The notes under the pieces were generated by a model. The model saw only the letters and a program-made list of their open reading frames with translations, did not search any database and was not told where the DNA came from. A DNA stretch of 64,000 bases from the NCBI GenBank assembly GCA_017854775.1, contig JAFMHC010000003.1, forward strand, positions 1 to 64,000, read 5' to 3'. The stretch's first letter is position 1; each line of letters opens with the position of its first letter. This DNA comes from Gammaproteobacteria bacterium (lineage in GTDB: Bacteria > Pseudomonadota > Gammaproteobacteria > Arenicellales > Arenicellaceae). This document shows positions 9,264 through 19,326 of this stretch, one piece after another. Position numbers and translations under genes: made by a program.

Positions 9264-9614
9264 ATGCAAAAATTTGGTTTACAAAGAAAAAGCTCCTCTC
9301 AATACCGCGCGATAGAGCTCGAAGTAGTAAAAGAACAAGCCTCAGCACTTGGCAGAGCAGGAAGAAAGTTAAGACTTTCTTTAGAGTGTTATCAAAAGAA
9401 TCAAGGACCCGGTTCGACTTTAGACGCATCAAATACTCTAGAAGCATCTAACACTTCAGATATCACCAACATTTTAGAAATTACCAACAACGTATGGGAG
9501 CTAATGCTCCAACGAGAGCTTCTCGGATTTACCGAAAGTAATTTGCAATGGGTGTTATCCAATTACGTTATTCCACAGCCTGCCTTGGATCGTCTGGGTT
9601 TGCATAACTGTTAA
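9264..9614 (+). CDS. Small conserved hypothetical protein (DUF6665-like)
   Basis: A 116-residue soluble protein. AIELEVVKEQASALGRAGRKLRLSLECYQ and VWELMLQRELLGFTESNLQWVLSNYVIPQPALDRLGLH look like the two conserved helical blocks of a small uncharacterised bacterial family that I recall as DUF6665; that name should be verified. Between them lies a low-complexity stretch of similar units (LDASNTLEASNTSDITNILEITNN), which looks like an internal expansion absent from typical members. The ATG at 9264 is preferred over the TTG at 9240, which lies inside the hairpin that ends the cold-shock transcript. Function unknown. Confidence 0.6.
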   Translation: MQKFGLQRKSSSQYRAIELEVVKEQASALGRAGRKLRLSLECYQKNQGPGSTLDASNTLEASNTSDITNILEITNNVWELMLQRELLGFTESNLQWVLSNYVIPQPALDRLGLHNC

Positions 9615-9715
9615 TTTCGCTCGGTTAAACTCAAGTTGTCGACGCTTATTCTGCCGAAGCTCAAGCCTCGGGAAATTTCGACAATTAACTATTAGATTAT
9701 TAACTACAAGCGATT

Positions 9716-10111
9716 ATGCCAAGCAAACAAACTCAAGAGTCAGTTAACGGTAGTTTCGATGTGATAATGGAGCCACAACAAGACAGCGATGCTCCTGTAG
9801 GGCGCATGCTAATTAAAAAGCAATACACTGGTGGCTTGAGCGGCAGTGGAATTGGTCAAATGCTGAGTAAGCGAACTGAAAGCGGCACAGCTGTTTATCT
9901 TGCAATCGAAGAATTTGAGGGTAGCCTTGACGGGAAGGTGGGTTCGTTCACCTTGGTGCACAACGGCATTATGTCAGCTGAGGCTCAAAGTTTAGAGGTT
10001 AAAATTCTTCAAGGTTCAGGCAATGGTGAGCTAGAAAATATTTCAGGCTCAATGGAAATTAGTCAAGCGGATGGTGGTCATCAGTATACGTTTTCGTACC
10101 AGCTAAGATGA
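9716..10111 (+). CDS. DUF3224-family protein
   Basis: A 131-residue protein matching the DUF3224 pattern: an N-terminal strand GSFDVIMEPQ, then YTGGLSGSGIGQML, the highly typical GKVGSFTLVHNGIM, GSGNGELENISGSMEI and a C-terminal HQYTFSYQL. These proteins form an allene-oxide-cyclase-like beta-barrel, but their substrate is not known. The stop codon overlaps the start of the next gene by 4 bases (ATGA), so the two are translationally coupled and probably act together or at least are co-expressed. Confidence 0.85.
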   Translation: MPSKQTQESVNGSFDVIMEPQQDSDAPVGRMLIKKQYTGGLSGSGIGQMLSKRTESGTAVYLAIEEFEGSLDGKVGSFTLVHNGIMSAEAQSLEVKILQGSGNGELENISGSMEISQADGGHQYTFSYQLR

Positions 10112-10578
10112 AGTATGCGATCCTGGTAGTGTTGCTTAGCATCACTTTAGGCTTCGCTGGCGAAACAAGTAGCGAGGGCTCGTTAAACAAACAAGCGTGG
10201 GCCAAAGACTATTTCTCTATGTGGGTTAAGACCCAACAGCCAACTGCGACCGAGGATGATATTGAGCGCTATCTAGCATTGCTAGTCGACGATGTTGGGC
10301 ACCAACATCTGCCGTATGACCCAGATGCAACTCGCTCAGCAGATGGGAAAAAGAACCTAACTAAAGGCATGATGTATTACCTAGGGGCACACACTGAATA
10401 TGCTGCGACCCTTAATAACATTACGCACGGATTCAACGTCGTGGTTATCAAATATCGGACAGTCTCAGTCGGTGTTCATCCGCAAACCGGAGAATTAATC
10501 GAACAACGCTATGACACTATTGAGGTGTTAGAGTTGGAGGGCGATAAAGTAGCTGTAATTCGCAAATATAGTGAATGA
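10108..10578 (+). CDS. Secreted SnoaL/NTF2-like protein
   Basis: A 156-residue protein with a probable signal peptide (MKYAILVVLLSITLGFAGE). The mature part has the alpha-plus-beta cone layout of the NTF2/SnoaL superfamily: an N-terminal helix AWAKDYFSMWVKTQ, the helix DDIERYLALLVDDVGHQHLPYDP, and C-terminal strands FNVVVIKYRTVSVG and YDTIEVLELEGDKVAVIRKYSE. Members range from cyclases and isomerases to binding proteins, so no activity is assigned. The start overlaps the DUF3224 stop codon by 4 bases. Confidence 0.75.
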   Translation: MKYAILVVLLSITLGFAGETSSEGSLNKQAWAKDYFSMWVKTQQPTATEDDIERYLALLVDDVGHQHLPYDPDATRSADGKKNLTKGMMYYLGAHTEYAATLNNITHGFNVVVIKYRTVSVGVHPQTGELIEQRYDTIEVLELEGDKVAVIRKYSE

Positions 10579-10615
10579 TTTGAAAGTTAAATCACCGGAA
10601 AGCTAAGGTGTTGAT

Positions 10616-11464
10616 TTAGAGCGATCTGTTCATTATCACCGTGTCATCAGCTGAGGCCCATTCTGACCATGAACCGTCATACAGGCGGTTCATGCCATAG
10701 CCGCACTCTACAAGCGCCAAGGTGATGATCGCTGCGGTCACACCTGAGCCGCAGGATGTTACGATTTTGGTCGACTGGTTGATGCCGGCTTGATCAAACA
10801 CCGTTTGTAATTGTTGGCGTGATTTTAGTCGGCCGTTCTCGATCAAATTAGCAAAGCTCATGCAAGCCGATTCCGGCATATGCCCTGAGGGTAAGCCAGC
10901 GCGGGGCTCCGGAGATTGCCCCTCAAAACGTTCTTTCGACCTAGCGTCAAGCACTCGATATTGTTTACTCGAAATGTTCTCTATAAGCTCGTGCTTGCTG
11001 ATGACAAACTCGCGGTTTAGCGTGGCAACGTAGTCGGTTTTAATTACCGGCCTTACATTGCTCTCTAGTGCCCCACCCTGCTCGCTCCATGCGGGTAAGC
11101 CGCCCTCGAGGACTTGAACGTTTTGATGACCAAACACCTTGAAAGTCCACCAAACTCTGGCGGCTGAAAACAAACCGGAGCTGTCATACACCACCACGTG
11201 AGAGTCATTGGATATGCCTAATTTTGCTACTGCTTGCGAGAAGTCCTCAGCACTTGGCAGCATGTGAGGCAGCGCAGAGTTTTGTTCACAAATCAGGTCA
11301 ATATGAAAAAATTGGGCACTAGGTATATGTTGCTGCTTGAATTCATTTTCGGCATTAATGGATTGTGAAGGCAGGTACCAAGAGCAGTCGAGTACCTTAA
11401 CCTTTCCCTGCTTAATAAGCGATTCAAGGTGATGCACAGAGCAAAACTGTGAAGCGTCGGTCAT
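10616..11464 (-). CDS. sseA: 3-mercaptopyruvate sulfurtransferase
   Basis: A two-domain rhodanese of about 282 residues, the length of E. coli SseA. The N-terminal inactive rhodanese domain includes VKVLDCSWYLPSQ and VVVYDSSGLFSAARVWWTFKVFGH. The C-terminal domain carries the active-site loop SCGSGVTAA with Cys238. CGSGVTA rather than CRKGVTA points to 3-mercaptopyruvate as donor instead of thiosulfate. The track ORF starts further upstream; I chose the ATG at 11464 because GGAG lies 7 nt before it and because it falls 1 nt after the stop of the upstream gene. It is therefore coupled to the preceding metallo-beta-lactamase-fold gene, which may hint at linked sulfur metabolism. Confidence 0.9.
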   Translation of the reverse strand: MTDASQFCSVHHLESLIKQGKVKVLDCSWYLPSQSINAENEFKQQHIPSAQFFHIDLICEQNSALPHMLPSAEDFSQAVAKLGISNDSHVVVYDSSGLFSAARVWWTFKVFGHQNVQVLEGGLPAWSEQGGALESNVRPVIKTDYVATLNREFVISKHELIENISSKQYRVLDARSKERFEGQSPEPRAGLPSGHMPESACMSFANLIENGRLKSRQQLQTVFDQAGINQSTKIVTSCGSGVTAAIITLALVECGYGMNRLYDGSWSEWASADDTVIMNRSL

Positions 11465-11465
11465 G

Positions 11466-12485
11466 TTAATTCTCCGGCTGATAGGAAAAAGGATTGTCTC
11501 GCAACAAAAACGAAAATGCTGATTCACCCTCGATCGAGTAAATTACCGTGCCGTCGAAGGACTCCTGTCGTTTTGCACTGCCGCTCATAACTTTACTAAA
11601 GGCATGCTTCAATCTTGGTAACAGGTCAGCGCTTACTATTGGTGTATTGTGAGCGGGTAACAAGGTGGTTACATTCGGTAGCTCGAGCAGTAAACGGTCA
11701 ATTGACTGTCCGTAAGCAACTAAGTTGGTTTCCGCTGCGTATAACCAAATCGGCCCGGCATAGAATGTGTCGCCGGTCCACATTAAACGGTGATCTCGAT
11801 CAATTAGGGCAATCGCATCCGGCGTGTGTCCAGGCACATGAATAACTTCGAGCCTACGCCCGCCCAATTTAAAAATATAGCCATCTTCAATTCGTTTGCT
11901 GATCTTAAACGGTCGCCCACTATGAGTTTTTTCACTTACCCCTTTCGGCAGTGGCCGACACAAAGCGGCGGCCGATACTTCTTCAGAAATATCTTTATTG
12001 GAAATGCCTTTTTGACGTTGATTGGTGAATGCTGTATTCATGCCGTAAATACGTTTAAAGGCATGGTTACCACCAACATGATCGAAGTGCGAATGTGAGT
12101 TTAAGACTGATACAGGTTTGTTTGTTAGGCGTTTAACTAATCCATGAATATCACCGATACCATTTCCGGTATCAAATAACAGAGCTTTAGACTCACCTTC
12201 AATAAGGTATGAAATAGTTTCTTGCCATTGGTGTGGTTCGTATATCGCTTTGACCCCAGGTGCAACTTGATAAACTTGAAACCACAGGTCATCAACATCA
12301 ACCCGGTCTAATTTTTCATAATCAGAGCGAGGTAGCCTTTTGCAGAACTCGCCCATCGAGTAATTCGGGCTTGGCCCAGTATTTGTATTTTTATCTGCCT
12401 GCGCTTCAGCCTGAGAGCTCAAGGGAAATAAATATGCGAGTGACATTGCGACTGTAATAACTCGTTTCGAAAAAATGTATTTCAT
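11466..12485 (-). CDS. Secreted metallo-beta-lactamase-fold hydrolase
   Basis: A 339-residue protein with an N-terminal signal peptide (about 26 residues, ending SSQAEA). The MBL core contains the zinc motif NSHSHFDHVGGN, GHTPDAIALIDRDHRLMWTGDTFYAG with the bridging Asp, and ALLPAHNTP near the end supplying the last His. Family members include beta-lactamases, glyoxalase II, lactonases and sulfur dioxygenases. The sequence does not fix the substrate, but the sseA gene starting 1 nt downstream allows a role in thiol or sulfur chemistry. Periplasmic location is inferred from the signal peptide. Confidence 0.85.
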   Translation of the reverse strand: MKYIFSKRVITVAMSLAYLFPLSSQAEAQADKNTNTGPSPNYSMGEFCKRLPRSDYEKLDRVDVDDLWFQVYQVAPGVKAIYEPHQWQETISYLIEGESKALLFDTGNGIGDIHGLVKRLTNKPVSVLNSHSHFDHVGGNHAFKRIYGMNTAFTNQRQKGISNKDISEEVSAAALCRPLPKGVSEKTHSGRPFKISKRIEDGYIFKLGGRRLEVIHVPGHTPDAIALIDRDHRLMWTGDTFYAGPIWLYAAETNLVAYGQSIDRLLLELPNVTTLLPAHNTPIVSADLLPRLKHAFSKVMSGSAKRQESFDGTVIYSIEGESAFSFLLRDNPFSYQPEN

Positions 12486-12499
12486 AGCATTACCTGAGC

Positions 12500-12523
12500 C
12501 TCAGTTGCGAGCTCAGTTGCGAG
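12500..12523. repeat. 12-bp tandem duplication at the end of a glycosyltransferase gene
   Basis: CTCAGTTGCGAG occurs twice in direct succession. The second copy contains the stop codon of the minus-strand glycosyltransferase, so the copy beyond it may be a duplicated former C-terminus. Confidence 0.6.
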
Positions 12524-13301
12524 TAAGCCGCGTTAATAGTGATAGTAGAGCATACCGCATGAAAAAATAATATTTGCTTAAGCCAAGTGATTTCCCCAAA
12601 TAACGGTAGTGGCTAAGCAGATAAAATACCTTGCCGGCCATTGCAAGTTTGGAGCTTGAAATTGAGTCATCGCGTAAGCGGTAGAATACTAATGGCGCTA
12701 TAAGCACGGCGCTCTTAATATCTTTACTTTGATGTAACTGTAACCAAAGCAAATAATCCTCGACACCAACATAGCTAGCCGATTGATTGAATTGAATGTC
12801 GCTGAACAGCGTTTTGGAGATTAGTGCACTAGATGTCACGACCCAGTTTTTACTTATAAGTTGGTAGTGGTTTTTGCGCTGTATCGCGAGTTCTTGTTGA
12901 TTAAAAACTTGAGCATCCGGCGTCACGTTTTGAAAGCTTTTGTGTAAGCTTGACAGGAAATTCAGTTTGTACGCTTGCATGGCGTTTAGTTGCAGCTCTA
13001 GTTTCCTTGGGTGCCATACATCGTCTGAATCGATGAATGCTAGATACTCTCCGGTAGCGATACTGATTCCATCATTGCGTGGTGTAGCGGGGCCGCCAGA
13101 GCGATGTTTACGCCTGATCAAAATCAGTCGTTGGTCATTGTTTGCGAAGCGCTCAATTATTGCTACCGTGTTATCGCGTGACTCGTCGTCAATAACGATC
13201 AGCTGTATGTCTTGATGGCTTTGCTTGAGGACGGAATCCACCGCCTCGGCGATCCATTGTTCAGAGTCACAACTGGGTAAAATAACGCTAACGGTAGACA
13301 T
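12513..13301 (-). CDS. Family 2 glycosyltransferase
   Basis: A GT-A-fold inverting glycosyltransferase of 262 residues. The N-terminus MSTVSVILPSCDSEQWIAEAVDSVLKQSHQDIQLIVIDDESRDNT is the nucleotide-sugar binding region, and FIDSDDVWHPRKLELQ holds the DxD-type metal/nucleotide motif. TPRNDGISIATGEYLAF is also typical of GT2. No transmembrane segment is obvious, though the C-terminus is aromatic and basic (YYFFMRYALLSLLTRLTRN) and may associate with the membrane. It is an isolated surface-polysaccharide-type enzyme here; the acceptor is unknown. Confidence 0.88.
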   Translation of the reverse strand: MSTVSVILPSCDSEQWIAEAVDSVLKQSHQDIQLIVIDDESRDNTVAIIERFANNDQRLILIRRKHRSGGPATPRNDGISIATGEYLAFIDSDDVWHPRKLELQLNAMQAYKLNFLSSLHKSFQNVTPDAQVFNQQELAIQRKNHYQLISKNWVVTSSALISKTLFSDIQFNQSASYVGVEDYLLWLQLHQSKDIKSAVLIAPLVFYRLRDDSISSSKLAMAGKVFYLLSHYRYLGKSLGLSKYYFFMRYALLSLLTRLTRN

Positions 13302-13316
13302 TCTTGCAGAGCTTGC

Positions 13317-14282
13317 CTACTGCCAAAGAGCTAACACGGATTTGAGGGCCGTGGTGAAAGCGATTGGTTGGTCGAGCATTAAATGATGGCGTGCATAAGG
13401 TATGTCGATGATCGGGATAGAGTTGCCTCCGAGTTCGCGAATATAATTTGCCGAGTCAGCCGTGAAAAGCTTACTCTCACGCCCGTAGATAATAGCCACA
13501 CGTCCCGGCGTGCCAACGATTCTTTGGCCTACTTCAGTCCATCGGTTCTCGACGCCGTCTACTCTTGGGTAGACGCTGGGACTAAATTTCCATGACCAAC
13601 CGCCCTCAACTTGCTTGAGTGAGTGATAGGCCATAAATTCTAGCAGCTCGGGTTGTTCTACCTCTTGTGGTGGCGCCAGCACAAAGCGCTGTTTTGCACT
13701 TTGGTAATCTGCATAAATGCGATTCGGTTTATCGGGGTTTTGACTTCCCGGGCGGCGAAAGTTATCGGCATGTTTTTTAAGTATCTCTGGGCGTATAACC
13801 ATCAGGTCACAAATTACTAAGCCAGCGAATTTCTCAGGGTGAGCATTGACCGCTGCGGTGCCAACAATACCGCCATACGAGTGAGCTATTACCGTTGGTT
13901 TTTGGGCGTTATCGAAAAGCCCGGTGTGTTGCGCAACATCCAATGCCTCGGCTACCCGAATATCATCAGGGTAATCGTCCCGTGCACCTGAGTCACCCAT
14001 GCCAGATAAGTCATAGGCGACAATATGATAGTCGTTAGCTAAAAATGGTGCTATGAACGCGAAGCAACGAGAGTGAGCTAAGAAGCCGTGCAGTAATAAC
14101 AGCCCTGGCTTCGATGGATCTCCCCAGCGAAAATAATGAATCTGTGTTCCATTAGAGTCTAGCCAGCCCTCTTCTCGTTCGACCGATAAGGCCTCTGTGA
14201 GCCATTTAGAGGCGTTTGTCACGGCGCCGTCGAGATCGCTCAAGGCCGTGTTTTTTGGGGTCGAGTGTTGTGTTTCGGTCAT
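13317..14282 (-). CDS. Alpha/beta-hydrolase
   Basis: A 321-residue alpha/beta-hydrolase fold protein without a signal peptide. LLLLHGFLAHSRCFAFIAPFL gives the HGF oxyanion-hole region, VIAHSYGGIVGTA is the nucleophile elbow with its Ser, and YARHHLMLDQPIAF provides the catalytic His near the C-terminus. The first 40 residues form a non-homologous extension. Possible activities include esterase and epoxide- or haloalkane-type hydrolase; the sequence does not decide. It is transcribed toward the glycosyltransferase with a 15-nt gap and may share its transcript. Confidence 0.85.
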   Translation of the reverse strand: MTETQHSTPKNTALSDLDGAVTNASKWLTEALSVEREEGWLDSNGTQIHYFRWGDPSKPGLLLLHGFLAHSRCFAFIAPFLANDYHIVAYDLSGMGDSGARDDYPDDIRVAEALDVAQHTGLFDNAQKPTVIAHSYGGIVGTAAVNAHPEKFAGLVICDLMVIRPEILKKHADNFRRPGSQNPDKPNRIYADYQSAKQRFVLAPPQEVEQPELLEFMAYHSLKQVEGGWSWKFSPSVYPRVDGVENRWTEVGQRIVGTPGRVAIIYGRESKLFTADSANYIRELGGNSIPIIDIPYARHHLMLDQPIAFTTALKSVLALWQ

Positions 14283-14630
14283 TGAAAAGAGTCCACCGTC
14301 ATCATTCGCTTGTGATGATCTGTTCGCGTTGCATTAACGTTAAGTTTGTTAGTCTACTACAGCTGATAGTGGTATGCGTCAACAGCGAGCGTTGAGTTGA
14401 GCTTGTTGTCTAGTAAATGCTGAGAATTGTAGCTATTTGGGCTTAACCGGGGCACCTAGCATATAGCTTGAGATGTCGCTCTTTCTCTCGGTGGTAATAG
14501 TAAATAGATATTTCGCAACCATACAGCTGCATATTTAAATCTCAGGGCGATTGCGCAAGGCTAAGCAACATAGCGGTCTTTGCTTGATAATAGCCGTGAT
14601 AAACAAGCGTAAAAATCAGACTGACAAGCA
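14283..14630. other. Intergenic region upstream of the atp operon
   Basis: A divergent spacer between the hydrolase gene (minus) and atpI (plus). Apart from the promoter called at its right edge I see no repeat, RNA gene or clear operator. It must also hold the promoter for the hydrolase. Confidence 0.4.
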
Positions 14631-14659
14631 TTGCGAAACGTCTTTCTAGCATTTATACT
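14631..14659 (+). promoter_or_regulatory. Predicted sigma70 promoter of the atp operon
   Basis: TTGCGA and TATACT are separated by exactly 17 bp and end 26 nt before the atpI start codon. This is the best match to a housekeeping promoter in the 400-bp spacer upstream of the ATP synthase genes. Confidence 0.6.
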
Positions 14660-14685
14660 CCGCGAGCAGTCAAAACGGCCGATTT

Positions 14686-15186
14686 ATGAATAATTCAGAC
14701 CTAAGCTCTCCTAGTAAAAGTGAGAGCCAGTTCAGCGAAGCTGATAGCGTTAATCAGGCAGCACGCCACGTTATGCAGCCCAGTAAGACTCAACCGTCTG
14801 TGTTATTGAAGTTGGCCTTACTACAATTGTTTGGCACAGCGGTATTCAGTATTGCGATGCTAATCTGTTTTGATGCGCGGGAAGCATTATCTGCCCTCTT
14901 CGGAGGTGTGATAGCTGTTATCGGCAGTTTATATTCTGCCAGCCGTTTGTTTAGCACTAAGCCGAACGCGGTCGCCGCAGAGATATTGATACGATTTTAT
15001 GTCAGTGTTGTTTTGAAATTTATATTCACTTTGGCAATGATGGCAATTTGTCTGATTGTACTCAAAGTGTCTTTATTGCCGTTTATAATCGCTTACCTAA
15101 TTTCAGCGGTTATTATAAATTGCTTAGTATTGTTGGTTCCGTCAAAGCTCGACGTTGTTGAGGGGCGATCGGAAGACCACTCTTAG
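14686..15186 (+). CDS. atpI: ATP synthase subunit I
   Basis: A small membrane protein encoded first in many atp operons, thought to assist assembly of the c-ring and Mg2+ handling. The 166 residues include a hydrophilic N-terminal extension of about 40 residues and four predicted membrane helices, with the typical FGGVIAVIGSLYSASRLFS loop between helices 2 and 3. Position and topology carry the assignment, because AtpI sequence is poorly conserved. A 24-bp tandem-repeat array separates it from atpB. Confidence 0.85.
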   Translation: MNNSDLSSPSKSESQFSEADSVNQAARHVMQPSKTQPSVLLKLALLQLFGTAVFSIAMLICFDAREALSALFGGVIAVIGSLYSASRLFSTKPNAVAAEILIRFYVSVVLKFIFTLAMMAICLIVLKVSLLPFIIAYLISAVIINCLVLLVPSKLDVVEGRSEDHS

Positions 15187-15188
15187 TA

Positions 15189-15314
15189 AAGTGCGGCTCA
15201 AGGCTGTTTATGAAGTGCCGCTCAAGGCTGTTTATGAAGTGCCGCTCAGGGCTGTTTATAAAGTGTAGCTCAAGGCTGTTAGTTAAGTTAATACGGCTCA
15301 AGGCTGATAACTGG
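15189..15314 (+). repeat. 24-bp tandem repeat array between atpI and atpB
   Basis: Units of the form AAGTGCCGCTCAAGGCTGTTTATG recur at an exact 24-bp period: 15189, 15213, 15237 and 15261, with a fifth degenerate copy from 15285 containing GGCTCAAGGCTG. The first three are nearly identical. The array begins right after the atpI stop codon inside the operon. The minus-strand ORF over it (HFINSLER repeated) is a by-product of the 24-bp period. Confidence 0.9.
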
Positions 15315-15366
15315 TACAGCTAATATTTAACTCCGGCTAGGCTGGTTGTTAATTAGCGTAGGCAGT

Positions 15367-15384
15367 GAAAGAATTTAAAATTTA
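15367..15384 (+). repeat. 18-bp leader element, copy 1 (before atpB)
   Basis: GAAAGAATTTAAAATTTA lies about 31 nt upstream of the atpB start codon and is identical to a segment 19 nt upstream of atpD (20291-20308). The A/T-rich, unstructured character suggests a translation-enhancing leader; the role is inferred. Confidence 0.65.
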
Positions 15385-15391
15385 ATTTTGA

Positions 15392-16267
<876 letters not shown>

Positions 16268-16270
16268 TAG

Positions 16271-16609
<339 letters not shown>

Positions 16610-16640
16610 TTAGCTAACTTTCTAAAACGAGGAACGATAG

Positions 16641-17120
16641 ATGAATATTAATTTAACCCTTATTGGGCAGACCATCTCGTTCTTGCTGTTTGTTTGGTTT
16701 TGTAAAAAGTTTGTATGGCCACCAATGGTGAATGCTATGCAAGAACGCCAAAATCAAATTGCAGACGGTTTAGCCGCGGCTGAGAAAGGCCAAGAAGCAC
16801 AGAATGTAGCAGAGAAAGAAGCCGCCGAGTTGATTAGCCAAGCTAAGACACAAGCAGCCGAAATCATTGCCAGTGCAGAAAAGCGCGGTAACGCCGTTGT
16901 TGACGAAGCGAAAACCACCGCTACCTCTGAGAAAGAACGCATTGTTGCGTCTGCTCTTACTGAGGTGGAACAAGAAGTACACACGGCGCGTGAACAATTG
17001 CGCACTCAGGTGTCTTCTATCGCGGTGGCAGCAGCCAGTAAAATTGCCGATAAAGAAATTGATGAAGCCGCTCATGCTGGCTTAATCGACGACCTTGTTA
17101 AGCAATTAAAAGCTAGCTAA
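16641..17120 (+). CDS. atpF: ATP synthase Fo subunit b
   Basis: The peripheral stalk subunit: one N-terminal membrane helix ([26 protein letters not shown]) followed by a long charged coiled coil ([44 protein letters not shown]) that dimerises and reaches the delta subunit on F1. 159 residues, normal length. The gene lies 31 nt after atpE with a GAGGA ribosome binding site. Several long ORFs on other frames here come from the Ala/Glu-rich coiled coil and are not genes. Confidence 0.97.
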   Translation: MNINLTLIGQTISFLLFVWFCKKFVWPPMVNAMQERQNQIADGLAAAEKGQEAQNVAEKEAAELISQAKTQAAEIIASAEKRGNAVVDEAKTTATSEKERIVASALTEVEQEVHTAREQLRTQVSSIAVAAASKIADKEIDEAAHAGLIDDLVKQLKAS

Positions 17121-17146
17121 CGCACGCAACCAAACAGGTAAGAATA

Positions 17147-17683
17147 ATGGCAGACAATGCATCCATTGCTCGACCTTACGCCAAAGCGGTGTTTGATCTA
17201 GCGCAAGAAGCCAACGCGTTTGACGCGTGGACCGTTGCTCTGGAACAACTCGCCGTGATTAGCAACGATGCTGATTTTAGTGCGCTGGTTTCTGACCCGC
17301 GTATTGAAGATGCTAAAGTTGCTGAGCTATTAATTGATCTTGCTAAAGATAGCCTGCCTGAAGGCGGCGCTAACTTTATCAACTTGTTAGTACAAAATGA
17401 TCGTTTGGAGTCGCTGGTTGATATCAATCAGCAGGTCATCGATCTAGTTGCTAAAGCGAAAGCTCTAGTTAACGCGGAAGTAATTACCGCTAAGCCACTA
17501 ACGGCCGATCAAAAATCATCATTGGCCGCCGCGCTTGAACAGCGCTTAGGCCTCAAAGTAGAACTTGAAGAGACAGTGGATGCCGACTTGGTCGGTGGTG
17601 CCATTATTAAAGCAGGCGATATGGTGATTGATGGTTCTGCGAAAGGACGAATAGAGAAATTGACGACAGCGCTAATGCGCTAG
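17147..17683 (+). CDS. atpH: ATP synthase F1 subunit delta
   Basis: Connects the peripheral stalk (subunit b) to the top of the alpha-beta hexamer. The 178 residues begin ASIARPYAKAVFDLAQEANAFDAW, the family N-terminal helical domain, and end with GGAIIKAGDMVIDGSAKGRIEKLTTALMR, the characteristic delta/OSCP C-terminal motif. Start 27 nt after atpF. Confidence 0.96.
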   Translation: MADNASIARPYAKAVFDLAQEANAFDAWTVALEQLAVISNDADFSALVSDPRIEDAKVAELLIDLAKDSLPEGGANFINLLVQNDRLESLVDINQQVIDLVAKAKALVNAEVITAKPLTADQKSSLAAALEQRLGLKVELEETVDADLVGGAIIKAGDMVIDGSAKGRIEKLTTALMR

Positions 17684-17777
17684 TGTCTAACTGCGTGAGC
17701 CTTCAGCCCGGTCATTTAATGACTAAGCCGAAGACGCGTAGCGAATAAACAGCAGTTAACGTTGAGGACTTGCAGTC

Positions 17778-19319
17778 ATGACAACGCAATTGAACCCATC
17801 TGAAATCAGTAACCTGATTAAAGATCGGATTAAAAATTTTGAAGCATCCGCTGAATCGCGTACCGAAGGTACCGTGGTCAGCTTAACTGACGGCATTGCC
17901 CGCATCCATGGCTTAAGTGAAGCGATGCAAGGCGAGATGTTGGAATTCCCTGGTGATATCTTTGGCCTAGCGCTTAACCTTGAGCAAGACTCAGTGGGCG
18001 CGGTGATTATGGGTAACTACAAAAACATCTCTGAAGGCGACACAGTAAAATGTACTGGCCGCATTCTAGAAGTACCGGTAGGCCGTGCGCTTCTTGGTCG
18101 TGTTGTAGATACTCTAGGTAACCCAATCGACGGCAAAGGTGCCATCGAAACTACTGAAACGTCTCCAATTGAGAAAGTGGCACCAGGCGTAATTGAGCGT
18201 CAAGGTGTTAACCAACCTCTAGAAACTGGTTTCAAATCAATCGACGCCATGGTGCCGATTGGTCGTGGCCAACGTGAATTGATTATTGGTGACCGTCAAA
18301 CTGGTAAAACAGCGGTAGCGATTGATGCCATCATCAACCAAAAAGGTAACGGCGTTAAATGTATTTACGTAGCTGTAGGCCAAAAAGCATCTTCGGTTGC
18401 TTCTGTGGTTCGTAAGCTAGAAGAGCATGGCGCTATGGAATACACAACTGTTGTCGCTGCAAATGCCTCTGACTCCGCTGCATTGCAATATCTTGCGCCT
18501 TATGCGGGTTGTTCGATGGGTGAGTATTACCGTGATAACGGCGAAGACGCATTGATCGTTTATGATGATTTATCTAAGCAAGCGGTAGCATATCGTGAAG
18601 TATCATTGTTACTACGCCGCCCACCAGGCCGTGAAGCCTACCCAGGTGACGTGTTCTATCTTCACTCGCGTTTGTTAGAGCGTTCATCGCGCATCAACGA
18701 AGCTGAAGTAGAACGTTTGACTGGTGTTAAAGGCAAGACAGGTTCATTGACGGCTCTGCCGATCATTGAAACTCAAGCCGGTGACGTATCAGCATTCGTA
18801 CCAACCAACGTAATTTCGATTACTGACGGTCAGATTTTCATGGAAACTGATTTGTTCAACTCCGGTATTCGTCCACCAGTAGATCCTGGTTTGTCGGTAT
18901 CTCGAGTGGGTGGTGCAGCGCAAACTAACATCATTAAAAAGCTTGGCGGTGGTATTCGTCTAGCACTTGCTCAATATCGTGAATTAGCCGCGTTCTCACA
19001 GTTCGCATCTGACCTCGACGAAGCGACTCAAGCACAACTTGCCCGTGGCGAGCGTGTAACTGAGTTGATGAAGCAAGCGCAATATGCGCCAATGTCTACG
19101 GCTCAAGTAGCTCTGTCATTGTTCGCAGCGAACGAAGGCTATTTCGATGACGTTGAAAAAGAACAAGTTGGTGCATGTGAAGCGGCAATGCAAGCTCATG
19201 TAAAAGCTAACTTCGGCTCTTTGATCGATGGCATTAACAAGACGCCTAAGCTAACTGACGAAGTTGTTGCTAGCCTTCATGAAGCTTTGAAAGATTTCAA
19301 AGCCAACGGTAGCTTCTAA
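17778..19319 (+). CDS. atpA: ATP synthase F1 subunit alpha
   Basis: The non-catalytic nucleotide-binding subunit of F1. 513 residues, the standard length. The Walker A motif is [13 protein letters not shown], and the alpha/beta signature appears as [39 protein letters not shown] is the typical N-terminus that contacts delta. A GAGGA ribosome binding site precedes the ATG. A palindromic interspersed repeat follows the stop codon before atpG. Confidence 0.98.
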   Translation: MTTQLNPSEISNLIKDRIKNFEASAESRTEGTVVSLTDGIARIHGLSEAMQGEMLEFPGDIFGLALNLEQDSVGAVIMGNYKNISEGDTVKCTGRILEVPVGRALLGRVVDTLGNPIDGKGAIETTETSPIEKVAPGVIERQGVNQPLETGFKSIDAMVPIGRGQRELIIGDRQTGKTAVAIDAIINQKGNGVKCIYVAVGQKASSVASVVRKLEEHGAMEYTTVVAANASDSAALQYLAPYAGCSMGEYYRDNGEDALIVYDDLSKQAVAYREVSLLLRRPPGREAYPGDVFYLHSRLLERSSRINEAEVERLTGVKGKTGSLTALPIIETQAGDVSAFVPTNVISITDGQIFMETDLFNSGIRPPVDPGLSVSRVGGAAQTNIIKKLGGGIRLALAQYRELAAFSQFASDLDEATQAQLARGERVTELMKQAQYAPMSTAQVALSLFAANEGYFDDVEKEQVGACEAAMQAHVKANFGSLIDGINKTPKLTDEVVASLHEALKDFKANGSF

Positions 19320-19326
19320 ACAATCC

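Noticed and set aside
9046-9447. Minus-strand 133-codon ORF over the cold-shock gene
   Set aside because: Entirely antisense to the cold-shock and DUF6665-like genes, with no recognisable domain.
11615-12098. Plus-strand ORFs over the metallo-beta-lactamase-fold gene
   Set aside because: Shadows of a clearly coding minus-strand gene with signal peptide and intact zinc motif.
15113-15301. Minus-strand ORF with HFINSLER repeats
   Set aside because: Produced by the 24-bp repeat array between atpI and atpB and overlaps the end of atpI.
16754-17085. Several ORFs in other frames over atpF
   Set aside because: They come from the Ala/Glu-rich coiled coil of subunit b, whose codon pattern leaves other frames open.
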